From Lumbricus terrestris (taxonomy: Eukaryota; Annelida; Clitellata; Crassiclitellata; Lumbricidae), in the NCBI GenBank assembly GCA_949752735.1, contig OX457039.1, forward strand, positions 72,169,932 through 72,233,931: a DNA stretch of 64,000 nucleotides, given 5' to 3'. Both the position numbers and the translations under genes were made by a program. The notes below the pieces were generated by a model. The model was not told the DNA's origin, did no database searches, and saw nothing but the letters and a program-made list of their open reading frames with translations. Every line of letters begins with the position of its first letter. Position 1 is the first letter of the stretch. Of the stretch, positions 1 to 11,600 are shown in pieces.

Positions 1-2260
1 GTTTTTCGTTGACTTCCAGCCATTTTCTTGCAAACTTTGATTCGTGGAATTTACCAACATCGGAATTGAACCAAATCATTGAAGTGACTATTAAAAATGG
101 CATTAGGTGTATACATTGAAGATGTACGTTGCATCCATGCAAGACTTAGCTTCTTGCATGAGTGTCTCGACCAGATAAGCTGTGCTCGAATATGCATGCC
201 CAAAGCTTACATTAAAATAAATACAGTTTTTTTCTAATAAATTTCATATAGGCCTAGGCTAATCTTATATGTAATATAAAATTTGTACTACAGGAGTGCA
301 GAGGCATATCTAATTATCTATGCTATATTATAGCATACATGTAGGCCTACTATTATATAGGATTATAGAGTCGCACAGTCACGATAATGCGCCAAATTTC
401 AGTGGGGGTCCATGACCGGGACCAAAAATTAAAAAGGGGTCCGTGAGTGTGAAAAGGTTGAGAAACGCTGACATATAGTATATGTAATATATTATAATTA
501 TGTGCTCTGGTCGACCGTCAGTAGGCTCGTCACGAGAACACAGTGACGATCAAAGATTTTAACAGGCGACGACTGCAAAAAATGAGTCGGGACAATAGTT
601 TGTAAGTAAGTAAGTATATATTTTAATGAACCGCCTGCAAACGCACTGCGGGTACATCGATCAGTTATGAAAAAACAGTGAATATATAGATACATAGCTA
701 AATAATCAATAGGCCTAGTGAGTGAAAAATGCAGTTATTTTCAGTGTTACATACAAGTAGGCTAATAGCAGAATAGACATCGGTAATCATTTATATAATC
801 ATACCTGTAGGCCTAATAAAGCCTTTCCTAGTTAGGCCTAATGTCATGGGCGTAACTTTCCCCGTAAAAGTGGTGGTGACTTTTCCTTGGCACACAACTT
901 TTCAGTTCAATTCTTTCCTCGGCTTACTGTACCCCAGGGTTCTCAAACTGCATTTTTATTGTCCCCACCCCGTTTTCTAGAGTCGTATTAAGGAGTAAAA
1001 TTAAAAATATATGTATTGTTTTAATCATATAATCATGCTAACAAAAAGTCAAAATTGGCCTACAACCCATGTAAGAAAGAGCTATAGGCCTAGCCTATAG
1101 CGTTGTGGGTTTGTGGACTTGTTTTTACTAGCGCAGAATTTAAATATCTGGTTTAATATTAATTTTGTCAAATTCAAACGCAATTTTAGGCCGTATTTGT
1201 CTTTGACAGGAGGAATAGTTTTAAAACCAGTTCACACAGATATGGCGTGCTGAAAGGAATCACAAATTGTGAAGCTCGACCAGAAAATTATTCGTTAGGC
1301 CAATATTATTCAGCTCTCCCCTATGCTATCAGGAAGGCCAATCCGAGAACTAAAATTACTCTATTCTTTTTCTTCTTAGGGTCAGGTTCCAGTAGTCTAT
1401 CTGGAGATTGACCCACGACTTCTGGTTTAACAACTCCTATTACTGTACTCAGCTAAACTCATTTCGCAAACTGCCCCAAACCGTTCACTTCTAGTCAGTT
1501 CCTGAGATCTGCACAGAGTTCCAATACGTCTGCAAGTGTCTGCGACCATTCCTTTCGAGAGATAGTCTAATTCTAGTTCTTAAGGGTTAAAAAGAACCCA
1601 TCGATAAGAGACCCAGGGATGGCGAACGTCGATGTCTTGATCCTGTCTGGTCCGAGGACTACATAGTGCTAGCTCTTTAGACCGAGACTCTGGTTTCGAC
1701 GATTTTTTTTATGAAAGTCAGAGAAGGAGGATGGAAATTCGTTCTAATCATGAAGTGGATCTTATAGCCAGAAAAATTGATTGGTCGACGTATACTGAAG
1801 AACTGAGCTGGCCAAACTGTGCTGGGCGACAAAACTGAGTGCGAGGCATAGATAAACGCCACCTTTGCCGTGCATATTTTGGTGCTCGACTATTGTGAAG
1901 CATGAGAATCGTGATTTGTGTAGTCTACATGCTATTATTCATTAGTAGGCCTATTATTCCTGTGGAACTCGTCGAACTCTTTCGATAAACTGCTCAAGAC
2001 TTTCCTCTTTGACCATATTCTAGGTCGGGAGCATCTCTGAATAGTTTTCTCGAACCTGCGGTATATAAATTTCATAACAGATAGCTAAAAGTTATAGATT
2101 GATAGATAGGTTACAATCATTCCATATTAAATTTCAACACTCGTTTCAATGTTAATATATCGATAAATTTTGATTTTAGTGTTGTGGCCCTCGGCATCAA
2201 AAATCTTGCTTTTGCGGCCCGTGGCACCAAAAAGGTTGGACAGCACTGCTCTAATTAAAG
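1..2260. other. AT-rich intergenic stretch with old hAT-type ends
   Basis: I see no gene here. Three short segments look like hAT transposon termini. The segment near 440-470, read on the minus strand, begins CAGCGTTTCTCAACC. The segment at 935 on the plus strand begins CAGGGTTCTCAAAC. The segment ending at 2254, read on minus, begins CAGTGCTGTCCAACC. These resemble the CAG-start, TCTCAAC-type ends of hAT elements. I could not pair them with matching target duplications, so they are probably fragments. The rest is low-complexity AT-rich DNA with no open frame above about 65 codons. Confidence 0.35.
600..695 (-). mobile_element. LINE 3' tail remnant with CTTA repeat
   Basis: Read on the minus strand, the segment encodes FAGGSLKYILTYL and then runs into a short CTTA repeat. 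The remnant at 56862-57235 has the analogous reading FAGGIIENILTYL before its own CTTA run. I infer both are 3' ends of one non-LTR retrotransposon family. Confidence 0.35.
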
Positions 2261-3997
2261 AATTCGCAGAAATTCCATATCTGCATCCTCTTAACAACCG
2301 TTTTTAACAGACTGATTAAGGACGTCAGGAAGTTGACTATAGCCTATGGCAATCATCAAATCCTAAGAACTACCATATATATATATATAACATTATATAT
2401 ACCTATAACATAATATTGAGTATAATTGAGCTCAATGATCTACAAAGAGTGAAACACTGACAGAAGTTCCTTACAACAATGGATGGTAGTTATTATTAAC
2501 TATAATTATGGCTGTACCGATTCGGTTCTCTGAGGCCTATTTCAGTTCTAATTCTATTCTCGTTCTCAAAATAATTCCCAATTTTCGTTCTTATTCTCGT
2601 TAATGAAAATTAATAATTTTACTTCTAATTTCTATTTCCGTTAATGAAAATATCACTGGTACCGAATCGGTGAACACTACTATTCGCTACTATTCGGTTG
2701 AATAATTTGACCAACTGTTCGGCCGAATATGATAGGTCTACTGACAACACTCAAATTTCAAATGTAGGCAAAATTTTCAGTTCAGTAAATTTTATTAAAA
2801 AAATCAAAAGTAAACAGTTAACTACTTGTAATTTTGCATCCTTCTGTCAGTTTGTGTAAACTAGGAACGGAACTAATTTAGCTAAGCCTAGAAATAATTG
2901 TCACTTACTATTTATATTTCGACCGACAAACAAATGCTGAATAGCTATTTGGTCCCGAAGCAAATACAAAGTGAATCTTCATTACAGCTCTATTATTAAC
3001 ACTAAATTTCAACTAGTACAGCGCAAGATATTTCAAATATCAAATGTAGGCAAAATTTTCAGTTCAGTAAATATATTTCAAACTGACTGTCAAAACGTAT
3101 AGATGCAAGTTCCAATTAAAGGAGACTTCAGTGACCTGTGGGTCAAAGATCTCTCAGTTGAAGCACCAGCATAAAAAAAATACAGATAGTAAAATCTGTT
3201 CTCATAGGCTTACAACGAACTTTCAATCCCACAAAGTCATTTGCCTGGATTAAAATCTTGTATAAAAATATTACTGCATTTAGAGTTGTATGATTGTTTC
3301 CAGCTCTAGCCAGAATTTCCCGTTGGTAATCGCACATAAAAAAAAACCAGCAAAGGAACGAATCAAAAGAACTCGGCTTGAAATTTCATGGAGATAAATG
3401 CAATAACATAAAATTCACATTCAAAATATTTTAAGATCATATTTAGCAAGCCAGTCAGTAAAAATTCAAATCTTTCTTTATTGGATCTTTACCATAGAAA
3501 TATGCAAATTTAAAGCGCTATATTGTAGAAGAAAAGCAGTTCCTCAATCTTGTCTTAGAGACAGCCGTGGATATGAACTGCTGGCGACTTCATTTTCTTA
3601 GCCTCAGCATACGAGGATGGGTGACCAGTCCTCTCCCTTGCCATCTCATCTACCCACCAACGAGGGTACAGTTATTGCACTCATTGATCAGCTTGCCCAC
3701 AGAACTTGAAACGTCCAACCACTGGCAGGAATCTTTTGAACTTCTGGCTTCTTTATTTACAGTCCAGCACACTAATCACTAAATGCTAATATTTCACACT
3801 GCAGATAATACAACAATAATAAATTCCCAAGAATGTGAAAAAATGCTCAAAGACTACTACAATTGAAAATCCATCAGATTTGGCTAAATTTGACAAATAT
3901 TAATCAAATTCAGCGCTGAAGCACTAAAATATGTCAACAATTTATTCACAGATTATATCCTACCACAACATTAAACATGTATGCATATATATTATCC

Positions 3998-4044
<47 letters not shown>

Positions 4045-5000
4045 TATATATACATGTATGTGTACTCATCATATCAGCTTATATCCTACCACAACATTAA
4101 ACATGTATGCATATATATATTATCCATGTATATATATATATATATATACATGTATGTGTACTCATCATATCATCAGCTTTTGCTGCCAGTCATTTGGCAG
4201 CAGTGGGTAATCAATGCATACAAGTTTTAATTCATTTGTCATGCATATGCATGCATACAATATATAATATGCAAGTTAATGACACTTTACAGACTTTGTA
4301 ACAATGCATATGTAAATACAATAAAAGGCGAATACATGTGACGTGTTATTAAAATTTTCCATTTGTCGTTATGACACAAATGAATAGAGTGAAAGTTGGA
4401 ATGCATCTGTGAAGTTGGAATCTCATTAGCAGTCATCTCATCCACGACTCTTTCCACCTCCACGTTATTTCCAGTTTTCCACCTCCAGAATATCTCTATT
4501 TCTGGGTTCATTCCACAGCATTTTGCACCTCAGCAAGATTTTACCTTTCCGATCGAATTGAAGATGATGACGATGATGGCCAATGATGGACACGTCTACA
4601 AAACCGTCTGACTATCATATCAGCGAAAATCTTCAGTCAAATAAATGATGAAAGATAATGATTACAGGACGACAATGTTTCCAACGACACAACATTTTAC
4701 AATTTTTAGTTCTGTGCAATCGATTCAGACGAATCAAATCATTCATAAGACAAAAGTCAATATATATTCACCAGTAATAATATGCTACAACTGAAAGTCT
4801 TCCTCTTCTCGGTCGTTACTAGTATTAGAGTGGCCTTAATTATTACAGATTATTTTTAATTAATTAATCAGAGTTCAGCTAGCAAGACCTGAATTGCTGT
4901 AGATATTAAACTGATGTCAATCGCAATACAGATCGATGAATAGACTCGTCATAAATCATCCTCACTCTCTCTCACCATCAACAACTCAACGTTATTTGTC
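2261..5000. other. Gene-free AT-rich stretch downstream of RNASEK
   Basis: Only short shadow frames occur. A segment of about 100 bp starting 'cctaccacaacattaaacatg' occurs twice in tandem (about 3957-4070 and 4085-4170), each with a TA-dinucleotide core. A second direct duplication of about 50 bp lies near 2757-2790 and 3036-3072. Part of this region may be the 3' UTR of RNASEK, but I see no decisive poly(A) signal. Confidence 0.4.
3957..4170. repeat. Duplicated unit with (TA)n microsatellite core
   Basis: Two tandem copies start at about 3957 and 4085. Each begins 'cctaccacaacattaaacatg' and ends 'catgtatgtgtactcatca', with a TA-dinucleotide run of different length in each copy. Confidence 0.7.
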
Positions 5001-5052
5001 GCAAGATAACAGGATTCAGGAATCGCGTTATCCATGCGTGAACGACAAGTTC

Positions 5053-5280
5053 CTATGAGGCTGAGTAGCCACTGCGCATGTTCAGTTTCAACATGATGCA
5101 GGAGAAGATGAACGTTGCGCCGTACATTCCCGTCGCAATCCAACAGTTGACAGCCACCTTTTGGTAGAGGTCGGAGATGTACGTGTAGTTGTGTCCACCG
5201 GCCGCCCAGTCATCCTCGTTAATTGGAAGATCCTCAGCTAAAGCTGGGGACTCGATGTAGAAAAATACACCCAACAGGAC
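5053..5280 (-). CDS. RNASEK: RNASEK exon 2 (terminal)
   Basis: Begins in phase 0 after the acceptor ...GTCCTAG with VLLGVFFYIES and ends KLNMRSGYSAS with a stop at 5053-5055. It codes residues 26-100: the rest of the first membrane segment, the acidic loop and the second membrane segment. Confidence 0.88.
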   Translation of the reverse strand, partial: VLLGVFFYIESPALAEDLPINEDDWAAGGHNYTYISDLYQKVAVNCWIATGMYGATFIFSCIMLKLNMRSGYSAS

Positions 5281-6974
5281 CTAGGACATACACAGAGAAA
5301 GGATTCAGTTAAGGCTAGCACTGTTTAGAAAAATACACCCAACAGGACCTAGGACACACATAGAGACAGGATTCAGTTCAGGCTAGCACCAATTGTTTAG
5401 CTTTCAGAAGAGTATACATATCTGCCACCTCTCTACGAGCAGTCCATCATCAGACGAATTATAATTCACTTAACATTTCAAGTGCAGTCAAGCAAGAAAT
5501 GAAGATACAGTGTCTAAAAAACCATTTACTGCAAGTTCAGAATCTCTTTCAATTCTATGAAAGAGATTCACCTTAGCAGGTCATTCGCCTTAGCAGAAAA
5601 TAACTTTTTATTTATATTTGTTTCTTGCATTTGCTTTAGTGCCACTTCAAGCTCTCTACTCAGAGGTGCTCCCGACTGCAGTGTGGAAACTGCACTGAGT
5701 TTCACGCCGAAGCGCACAAGCAATTGCAAGTGAAGGATTTGCTAAAGGTCCCTTCACGGCGGCTTGAGGTAGATTCGAACCTGGAACCCTTCGGCATCAA
5801 GGCGCTGAACTCACAACTACACCACCGTTCCCCGTTGCCTTGACAACTGCTGATCAGAAGATAGAGCAAAGAATAGGCTGCATGGTGCAATTCTGTCGTC
5901 ATTTTTCTCTACAGTAATTTTAAGCCAATTTAAATTCTTCTCTAGCCATCTTTCATCGTGGGGAAGATGGCTAATTTCATTACATTTGATCAATGGAATA
6001 TGATTGACCAACTGATTAGCCACCTTCTGATATCTTGTAAAAGCTAAACGAAGATAATCGCAAGACATTTCCTGTATTTATATAGATATTACTTAGATAT
6101 CTGATTTAAAGGTTAAAGAATAACGGAATGCAAAACGAACACCGTCAACAAGACATCTGTCCAATATAGAAAACTTTCTCACTAAATGCATAAACTTTCT
6201 CAGGAGATAACATTTTCTACAAGCTGTTAAGGACTTGCTTTGTCTTCAATTTATATACTATCAATATCATTATATTTATCCATTATGGAAAGTATAACTG
6301 ATGATATGTAAAGTTTAAATTGAGTGTTTTTGCTTTGCATGGCCAGTGATCATTTATTCTTAAATCTTGCCACTTGTATTTTCATTATTAACGTTATTCA
6401 ATTCGTTTAGTACTGAACATATCCTGTCATATCATGTCTCAGGTAACACACGTTGAAAGCTTGAGAGACAAAGACAGACTAATAGACACAGAAAGACACC
6501 GGTGGCAAAAGTTACAGGAAAAGATGATATTATCATACTAGATATGTGAAAGTAATGGCATCTTATACCGCAATGTATTTACAACAGTCGGGGCGTAATC
6601 ACGGGGGAAAATAATCCTGCGTTTTCCACCTCGTAATATCCGCCGAATCGATATCGAGGTCACCTGAGAGGAGACCCGCCCCCGTCATAGGCTCCGTTTA
6701 ACTAACAATTTATATCTAGCCAAGAGTTGAAAGAAGCGGCTCTACAAGTCAAACCGCTCTTGTCCAGTGATCATAAGATGAACTCAAACCGGATTGGTTT
6801 GCCCAGTTCTAGTCGCCAAACCGGAATATTAAGTAACTGTTCAAAGCGATTTGACACTTGAATCAGAGACAACTGAATAACGTTAAAACTATTACTGACC
6901 AGCATTATTATGCCCCAAAAACTGATTATTGCGCAGAATGCAGAACATTTCGGTCCACAGCACGGAATCGTCAT
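5053..6974 (-). CDS. RNASEK: Ribonuclease kappa (V-ATPase-associated membrane protein), two exons
   Basis: Two minus-strand exons, 6900-6974 and 5053-5280, join in frame to give 100 residues. The N-terminus MTIPCCGPKCSAFC matches the CCGPK...C start typical of the family, so I chose the ATG at 6974 over the upstream in-frame ATG at 7022. Two hydrophobic segments, about residues 11-34 and 68-91, fit a two-pass membrane protein. The luminal loop holds the acidic LPINEDDW stretch and an N-x-T site (NYT, residues 56-58). Family length is close to 98 residues, so the protein looks complete. RNASEK was named for an RNase activity. It is also known as a small membrane component (subunit f) of the vacuolar H+-ATPase, linked to endosome acidification. 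The 1619-bp intron begins GTCAGT, ends CTAG and contains an antisense-oriented SINE. The acceptor region is duplicated 60-70 bp upstream. Identification is from family recognition, not a search. Confidence 0.9.
5262..5390. repeat. Tandem duplication of the RNASEK exon 2 acceptor
   Basis: A unit of about 65 bp occurs twice, at about 5262-5328 and 5329-5390. Each copy contains 'tacacccaacaggacctagg' and 'gctagcac' with a few differences. On the minus strand each copy carries an AG acceptor followed by GTCCTGTTGGGTG. The upstream copy (near 5350) would enter the same frame but meets TAA after seven codons. Confidence 0.75.
5639..5833 (-). mobile_element. tRNA-derived SINE copy 1
   Basis: Read on minus, the copy starts GGGGAACGGTGGTGTAG (A-box region) and carries a B-box-like GGTTCGAATC. 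It runs through a body shared with 12851-13054 and 60338-60560, and ends with the tail GGAGCACCTCTGAGTAG...TTGAAGTGGC. It is somewhat diverged and lies inside the RNASEK intron. Confidence 0.75.
6900..6974 (-). CDS. RNASEK: RNASEK exon 1
   Basis: Codes residues 1-25 (start MTIPCCGPK, end WGIIML) and stops exactly at a codon boundary before the donor GTCAGT (6894-6899). An in-frame extension back to 7022 is open, but its residues do not resemble the family. Confidence 0.88.
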
Positions 6975-7022
6975 TTTAAACTGTGAAAATCTGTAAAAAT
7001 TCTCCTTTTCACTTCGATCCAC

Positions 7023-8340
7023 CGACTCCGACCGAAGCCAAGCATAGAATTATTCACACAAGGACAACATCAACAATTATATTACAAGAGAATATATTTT
7101 TTGTGATTCTACACTACAATACATGACGTCACGTATTTCTTATAGCTCCATATTTTTGTCACTTGTGAGCGCTACCACAAAGTAGGCAAGTAAGCAATCC
7201 GAATCGTGGATTCCGTTTTTATTATTATTATATTCATTTAATGGTAACAAAAACACACCGCTATCAGGTACAAAAAGCAGTTGATCAAATACAATATAGT
7301 ACCTATAGAATGTCTTTAGCCTTGTCTGTTGGATTTGTAGGGCAAAAATTCTAAAATCAGAAGGAACATGCATTTCCCCGGCGATGAGTAATAATCGACA
7401 TAAAAGTAATCGCTGCCGATGACATTGAAGCCAGAAGCATGGACAAATGACATAACTACGAATATTCAGCCTGAAATCTCCAAACCTGTTCAAGCAATTG
7501 CTTTTATGACTTGATGATTATTAATGCTGCTTGTGTGTCTCTTTATGTATAAACTTTCACACCGTCACAAGTTTTATGGGAGAAAGGTATGAGCATAGAA
7601 TTAAAATGTGGTGTGACGGAGTAAATTCATCGTAATCTCGAAATTTCTAAAGCGCCACTCGAAAGCCAAGCGCGGGGCACCAGCTTATTCTCGAGCGCTT
7701 GCGTTGAGTTAGAAGAGTTGTCAGTGAGAGTAGTTCGTGGTGGTCCGGGTCGAGTCACCATATGCATAGGATCAGAGAGGCGGAACATGCAGCTACTTAT
7801 AAGGCGGGTGTCGTCTGGGCCAGGAATTGGAGGGTGGAGGATCAGATGAAACAGGGTAATAGTTCATGAAAAGGAGTGTCTTAAATTCAGGCAATGATAC
7901 TATTATTCTGGCACGAAAAGCGCACGGGCGAGGGAATAAAAACGACAATGACATTTATTTAAACTCATTTCGTCACGAGGTGACGCTATAGTGTCCTACA
8001 TAATTACGCATTCAGTTGTGGGATCCGTTTTTAACAACTCTGCGCTCACGTGCTTGTCCTTTTGTACATAGATAGCTAGAGAAAAGTCGTTACCAAAATA
8101 ATATTGTTATAGCGCGTATAATTATTATCGTCAGAAAAGTTTTCAATTTTCACTATAATGGTTAAATGCAAGGATATTAGAGGATAGGTTACTTGTGAAG
8201 TTGTGAACATATTGTGGTCATGATTTCACTTTCAGCGATAGATGACAATCCACTAAAAATTCCGTTTCTATCGCTAAGGATCATGTTAGCAAAACGTGTT
8301 TATTTGGCAAGCATAGTTATTCGTCGATCTGCTTTCATAG
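7023..8340. other. Region upstream of RNASEK, no gene seen
   Basis: This region may hold the RNASEK promoter and 5' UTR, but I see no convincing TATA or initiator. A 117-codon minus-strand frame at 7140-7493 has no recognisable motif and is probably chance. A dispersed repeat tail lies at 7629-7722. Confidence 0.3.
7629..7722 (-). repeat. Dispersed 3'-tail repeat, family 2, copy 1
   Basis: Contains 'taaagcgccactcgaaagcc' and 'gcggggcaccagcttattc'. The same segment recurs at 31640-31742, 52632-52715 and, inverted, 57964-58065. Read on minus it ends in GCGCTTTAGAAATTTCGAGATTACGAT, like a LINE or SINE 3' end with a GATTAC-type repeat. Confidence 0.65.
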
Positions 8341-8344
8341 ATGC

Positions 8345-8520
8345 AACCAGAGCCGTATATCCCACCAGTTGTCGATCGTTCATACAAATTGAGACCACGC
8401 CCTCACAACTTTGTATTGCCATTCAAAGACATGTTTTGTATGGAAAGCCACCTATGTCCGTTAATTATGTCAAATGATCTCATCTCATCAGCCTATTTGA
8501 AAGCGCAAAATCATTATCTT
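8345..8520 (+). mobile_element. LINE reverse-transcriptase C-terminal remnant
   Basis: Frame 8341-8538 reads YKLRPRPHNFVLPFKD. This matches the 'Y-[NK]-[LT]-R-x-x-x-HN-x-x-LP' signature near the end of non-LTR retrotransposon ORF2 proteins and the local remnant at 56862-57235. It is a short fragment without other domains. Confidence 0.5.
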
Positions 8521-9521
8521 TTGCAATTATTTACGTAATTTTCTACACTCATCCTAAGATGGATTCAATTGTTATGGACATATAAACAATTTTAGGTAGC
8601 CTAGAATTATATTTCATTTGTTGAACTACTTTTGTAGCCTACCTGATAGCGGTTTGTCTATCAGTTTTGTTGCCAATTAAACGAATATAATAATAATTTT
8701 CGCCCAAACACCTGTACAAGGCGGCTAAAGAAGAAACCAGTCCTGTGTATAGAGTCCTTGGTTTAAATGCGACAGAATGAACTGCTGACATGCTCCAGAA
8801 ATTACGATTCGCTCTCATGTAGGCTTATGTGTACAAGTCTGTCAGCTGCATATAGAACGGACTGGAAGGGAGAGACGAACTTTCGTACGTATGTATACGA
8901 TTACAAAATCACAGTATATTTAGTTATCCTATTCTCGGTTCACTTTCTATCCAGTCTTGTGCTGATATATATTTCAAATAAGACTTACTAATTATTAATC
9001 AGTCACGTGAAGACTCAATCGGTGCCTATCTAGCTGCAATTATTGTCCCTTCTTGTATTAAAGCCTATAATTACTCCAATTTAATCTGGAATATTCTTTT
9101 GTTTCAACGTGTTCATTTTCCTTTTAATTAACTGATTACGTTTATTAGTATAGTTTGACACTTTGTTTTACTGGGATCAATAAATTGATTTGATTTTAAG
9201 ACGAATGGAGGCTTTGGATGATTCGAACTAAACCGAAAAAGGAAGTTCATCTTTCTAAATTCCAATGAAAGCTGTGTAAAGTTTAACCCGATTAAAAATC
9301 AGTAGCAATCGGATGACATCTTGACATAGAAAAACGACCCCTCACCACAGGGCGATGATAACGGCAATTGTCGTTTAATTTAAAACTGGCAACAAAAGAA
9401 TCCCCGTACAGAATCACAATAACAGGAGTTCATCCATTTTCTCAATGAAGTATTTTATCAACAAGTATGATATTGATAATGAGATAACGACATAATTCCG
9501 TTAGATTTTCAAAACAACTGT

Positions 9522-9809
9522 CATGGGCGTCCACAGAAATTTTTGCCAGAGGGGCTACAAGCAATGGTCAAGGTCAATGTTTTTGCTAGAGCTTTAAAAT
9601 GCGAAGCAGAAAATTAAGAACACGGTTATTTTTCACAGAGGTTTTTATATGTATATGTCAATTTCTCAGTTTCATGTTTTGTATAATGAGTAACATTAAG
9701 TTAGTGTGAAGAAATTTATTAAAACCCCAAAAGTAGTAGTTAAAAAATATGAATTCGATTTTCCAGGGGGGGCAAGTGCCCCTCTTGTCCCTTTGTGCGG
9801 GCGCCCATG
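9522..9809. mobile_element. Short inverted-repeat element, hAT-like ends
   Basis: The left end CATGGGCGTCC mirrors the right end GGGCGCCCATG, and both continue into 'gaggggc'/'gcccctc'-type sequence. The interior of 288 bp is non-coding. I do not see an 8-bp flanking duplication, so the class is uncertain. Confidence 0.4.
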
Positions 9810-10148
9810 TCAGTCAGTCGCTAAAAAAACAGACGCAACTAATAAGCTGCACTACATCGAAGAACAGGTTAGGAAACAATGACTAAGGTGAAGAGAACGA
9901 TGATGATGATGATACAGTTCAGTGCTATCTGGTAGTAAAACAAAGACGCCCAATCTCTAGCTATCGTCCGTAACAGCTGTAGGGCTTTACAGTTGCTGCC
10001 AGATGCAGCCGGGTCTTTAGAGAGAGATGGTTGAGTGTAATTTTACGATGGGACGTGTTGTGTGTCAGCTGCCTAAAACCAAGAGAGAAACAGACAGACA
10101 TACACACACACTGATACACACACACAGAGACTGAGATATTTCTAGTAG

Positions 10149-10206
10149 AAAAAACTCTACCTCCGACTGTAGAAATTTTCTACAGTCAGAGGTAGAGGTT
10201 TTTTTT
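10149..10206. repeat. Near-perfect short palindrome
   Basis: The left arm carries CTCTACCTCCGACTGTAGAAA and the right arm TTTCTACAGTCAGAGGTAGAG. There is one mismatch and almost no loop, and A and T runs lie outside the arms. Confidence 0.8.
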
Positions 10207-10229
10207 GCGGATTCAATATGAAATTCTCT

Positions 10230-10560
10230 TTCTTACCTACAAGATGTTCTTGGGTCAAGCTCCTCGCTACCTCTGTGATCTCAACTACCACTGGACGTCC
10301 TCTCCACGCTTTAGACCGTCATGACCTTCTTGTACCACAGTCTCGGACTGCTACAGCCCAGCATCGTGCCTTTGCTTCTGTCGGCCCTTTGCTTTGGAAT
10401 GGCCTCCTTACTATAATTCGTACTCGGATCTTATCTGGAAGCACTGCTGTTTCTGCACGTTTCCTTAAAACTTTAAAGGGGATCTTTGCACTGGGAGCGC
10501 CTCTGATTAGGTTGTATTGTGAGAGGTGCTTTATAAATCCAAAAATAGTATAGTATATAG
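10230..10560 (+). mobile_element. LINE ORF2 C-terminus and 3' tail
   Basis: An open frame (10218-10553) reads TGRPLHALDRHDLLVP and AQHRAFASVGPLLWN, the usual 'RR-x-F-x-x-x-GP-x-x-WN' end of CR1/L2-like non-LTR ORF2 proteins. The 3' tail 'gggagcgcctctgattag' matches the SINE and LINE tails elsewhere in the window. No catalytic part is present, so it is 5'-truncated. Confidence 0.75.
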
Positions 10561-10974
10561 TATAGAGTATATTAGTCATCAAAACAAGAGCTGGTCGATC
10601 TGTATAGCAGCACTATGATAAAAATTAACCTTTCCCAGTATGCTAGTTACTCATGCTAAAAGTCTGCTTGGTTTCAGTGTGCACTTTGAACTTGGTCAGA
10701 AGGGCAAGTGGGCAACAAACATCAGACCACAATGGACAAAATATCTCAGCTGTGTAACGTGTGTTTAGTAGTATGGTATTCACATAATCATGCTGGAGAC
10801 ATGTCTTCAAGTCTAATAAGAACACAAAAAAGTTCCATGAAGAGTTCAGACTGAGAGTTAAGTTCAATACTTTTCACCGTTACAATCATGTAAGTTAAAT
10901 TGTTTAACTCAGAACACACATAGAAAAAAATCTCATAGATTACAATTTAGCAATGATTGACCAATTTATCGCTT

Positions 10975-11080
10975 GTGCTCTCTGGCAAAAGATCCTTCTA
11001 TGCGAGTGGCCAACTCAGTCGATTCCTTCAAATCTGGATTCAAGACTTATTTATTTCTCAAGGCCTATCGTGCTGTTTAG
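10975..11080 (+). mobile_element. LINE ORF2 end fragment
   Basis: A frame reads SMRVANSVDSFKSGFK then TYLFLKAYR and a stop. This is the typical last block (S-x-x-x-FK-x-x-x-K-T-x-L-F-x-x-A) of non-LTR ORF2 proteins. A short ATT microsatellite follows at about 11140-11160. Confidence 0.6.
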
Positions 11081-11490
11081 TAGTATGTGAGGCTCCCTTG
11101 TAAAGACATGGCTGTGTAACGGTGCCATCGAAATCGCCACTATTATTATTATTATTATTATAAAGGCAAACTCACCAATGTCTGTTCAGATTATACAATC
11201 AGTTGGTGCTCAGTATTGTTGATAAGAACCTGCAAATGTAACCAGTTTCTGCTCTGTTAGCTAAATAATTTTTAAAAAATTAAAAGTACTTCATGTATTA
11301 ATGGAAATTGAGAAAACAGGCAAAAGACTTTGAACATAATTGTAACTGGTTTTAAATCATGTTGAGCCAGTTTAAGATGCTAGAAGCATGGACAACTGAC
11401 AGAGGTGACACTTCTCTGGACAGCAACTGGCAGGTGATGCCCTGCTGCACAGAAGGTAAGAGCAGCTGCAACTGTTGTCAGATGTTAATT

Positions 11491-11600
11491 CTAAACAAGA
11501 GAGAGTGAATGAGTTGCTCTACCTCTGCCACGTTTCCATTCGCCAGAGTAGTTGTCGTACGAAGCTCTTCGCTTGTTGCCAGAGAATTGGTTGTAGCCGC
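11491..11600 (-). CDS. SAP-RRM gene exon 15 (probable last exon)
   Basis: Acceptor TGATTCACTCAG. Codes GYNQFSGNKRRASYDNYSG, EWKRGRGRATHS and LSLV, with TAG at 11491-11493. The in-frame fit is exact. A GTAGAG after ...GGCAGAG could be a donor to a further exon, so the last 11 residues are less certain. Confidence 0.72.

Noticed and set aside
7140..7493. A 117-codon minus-strand gene upstream of RNASEK
   Set aside because: No domain, no splice or promoter context, and AT-rich with unremarkable composition.
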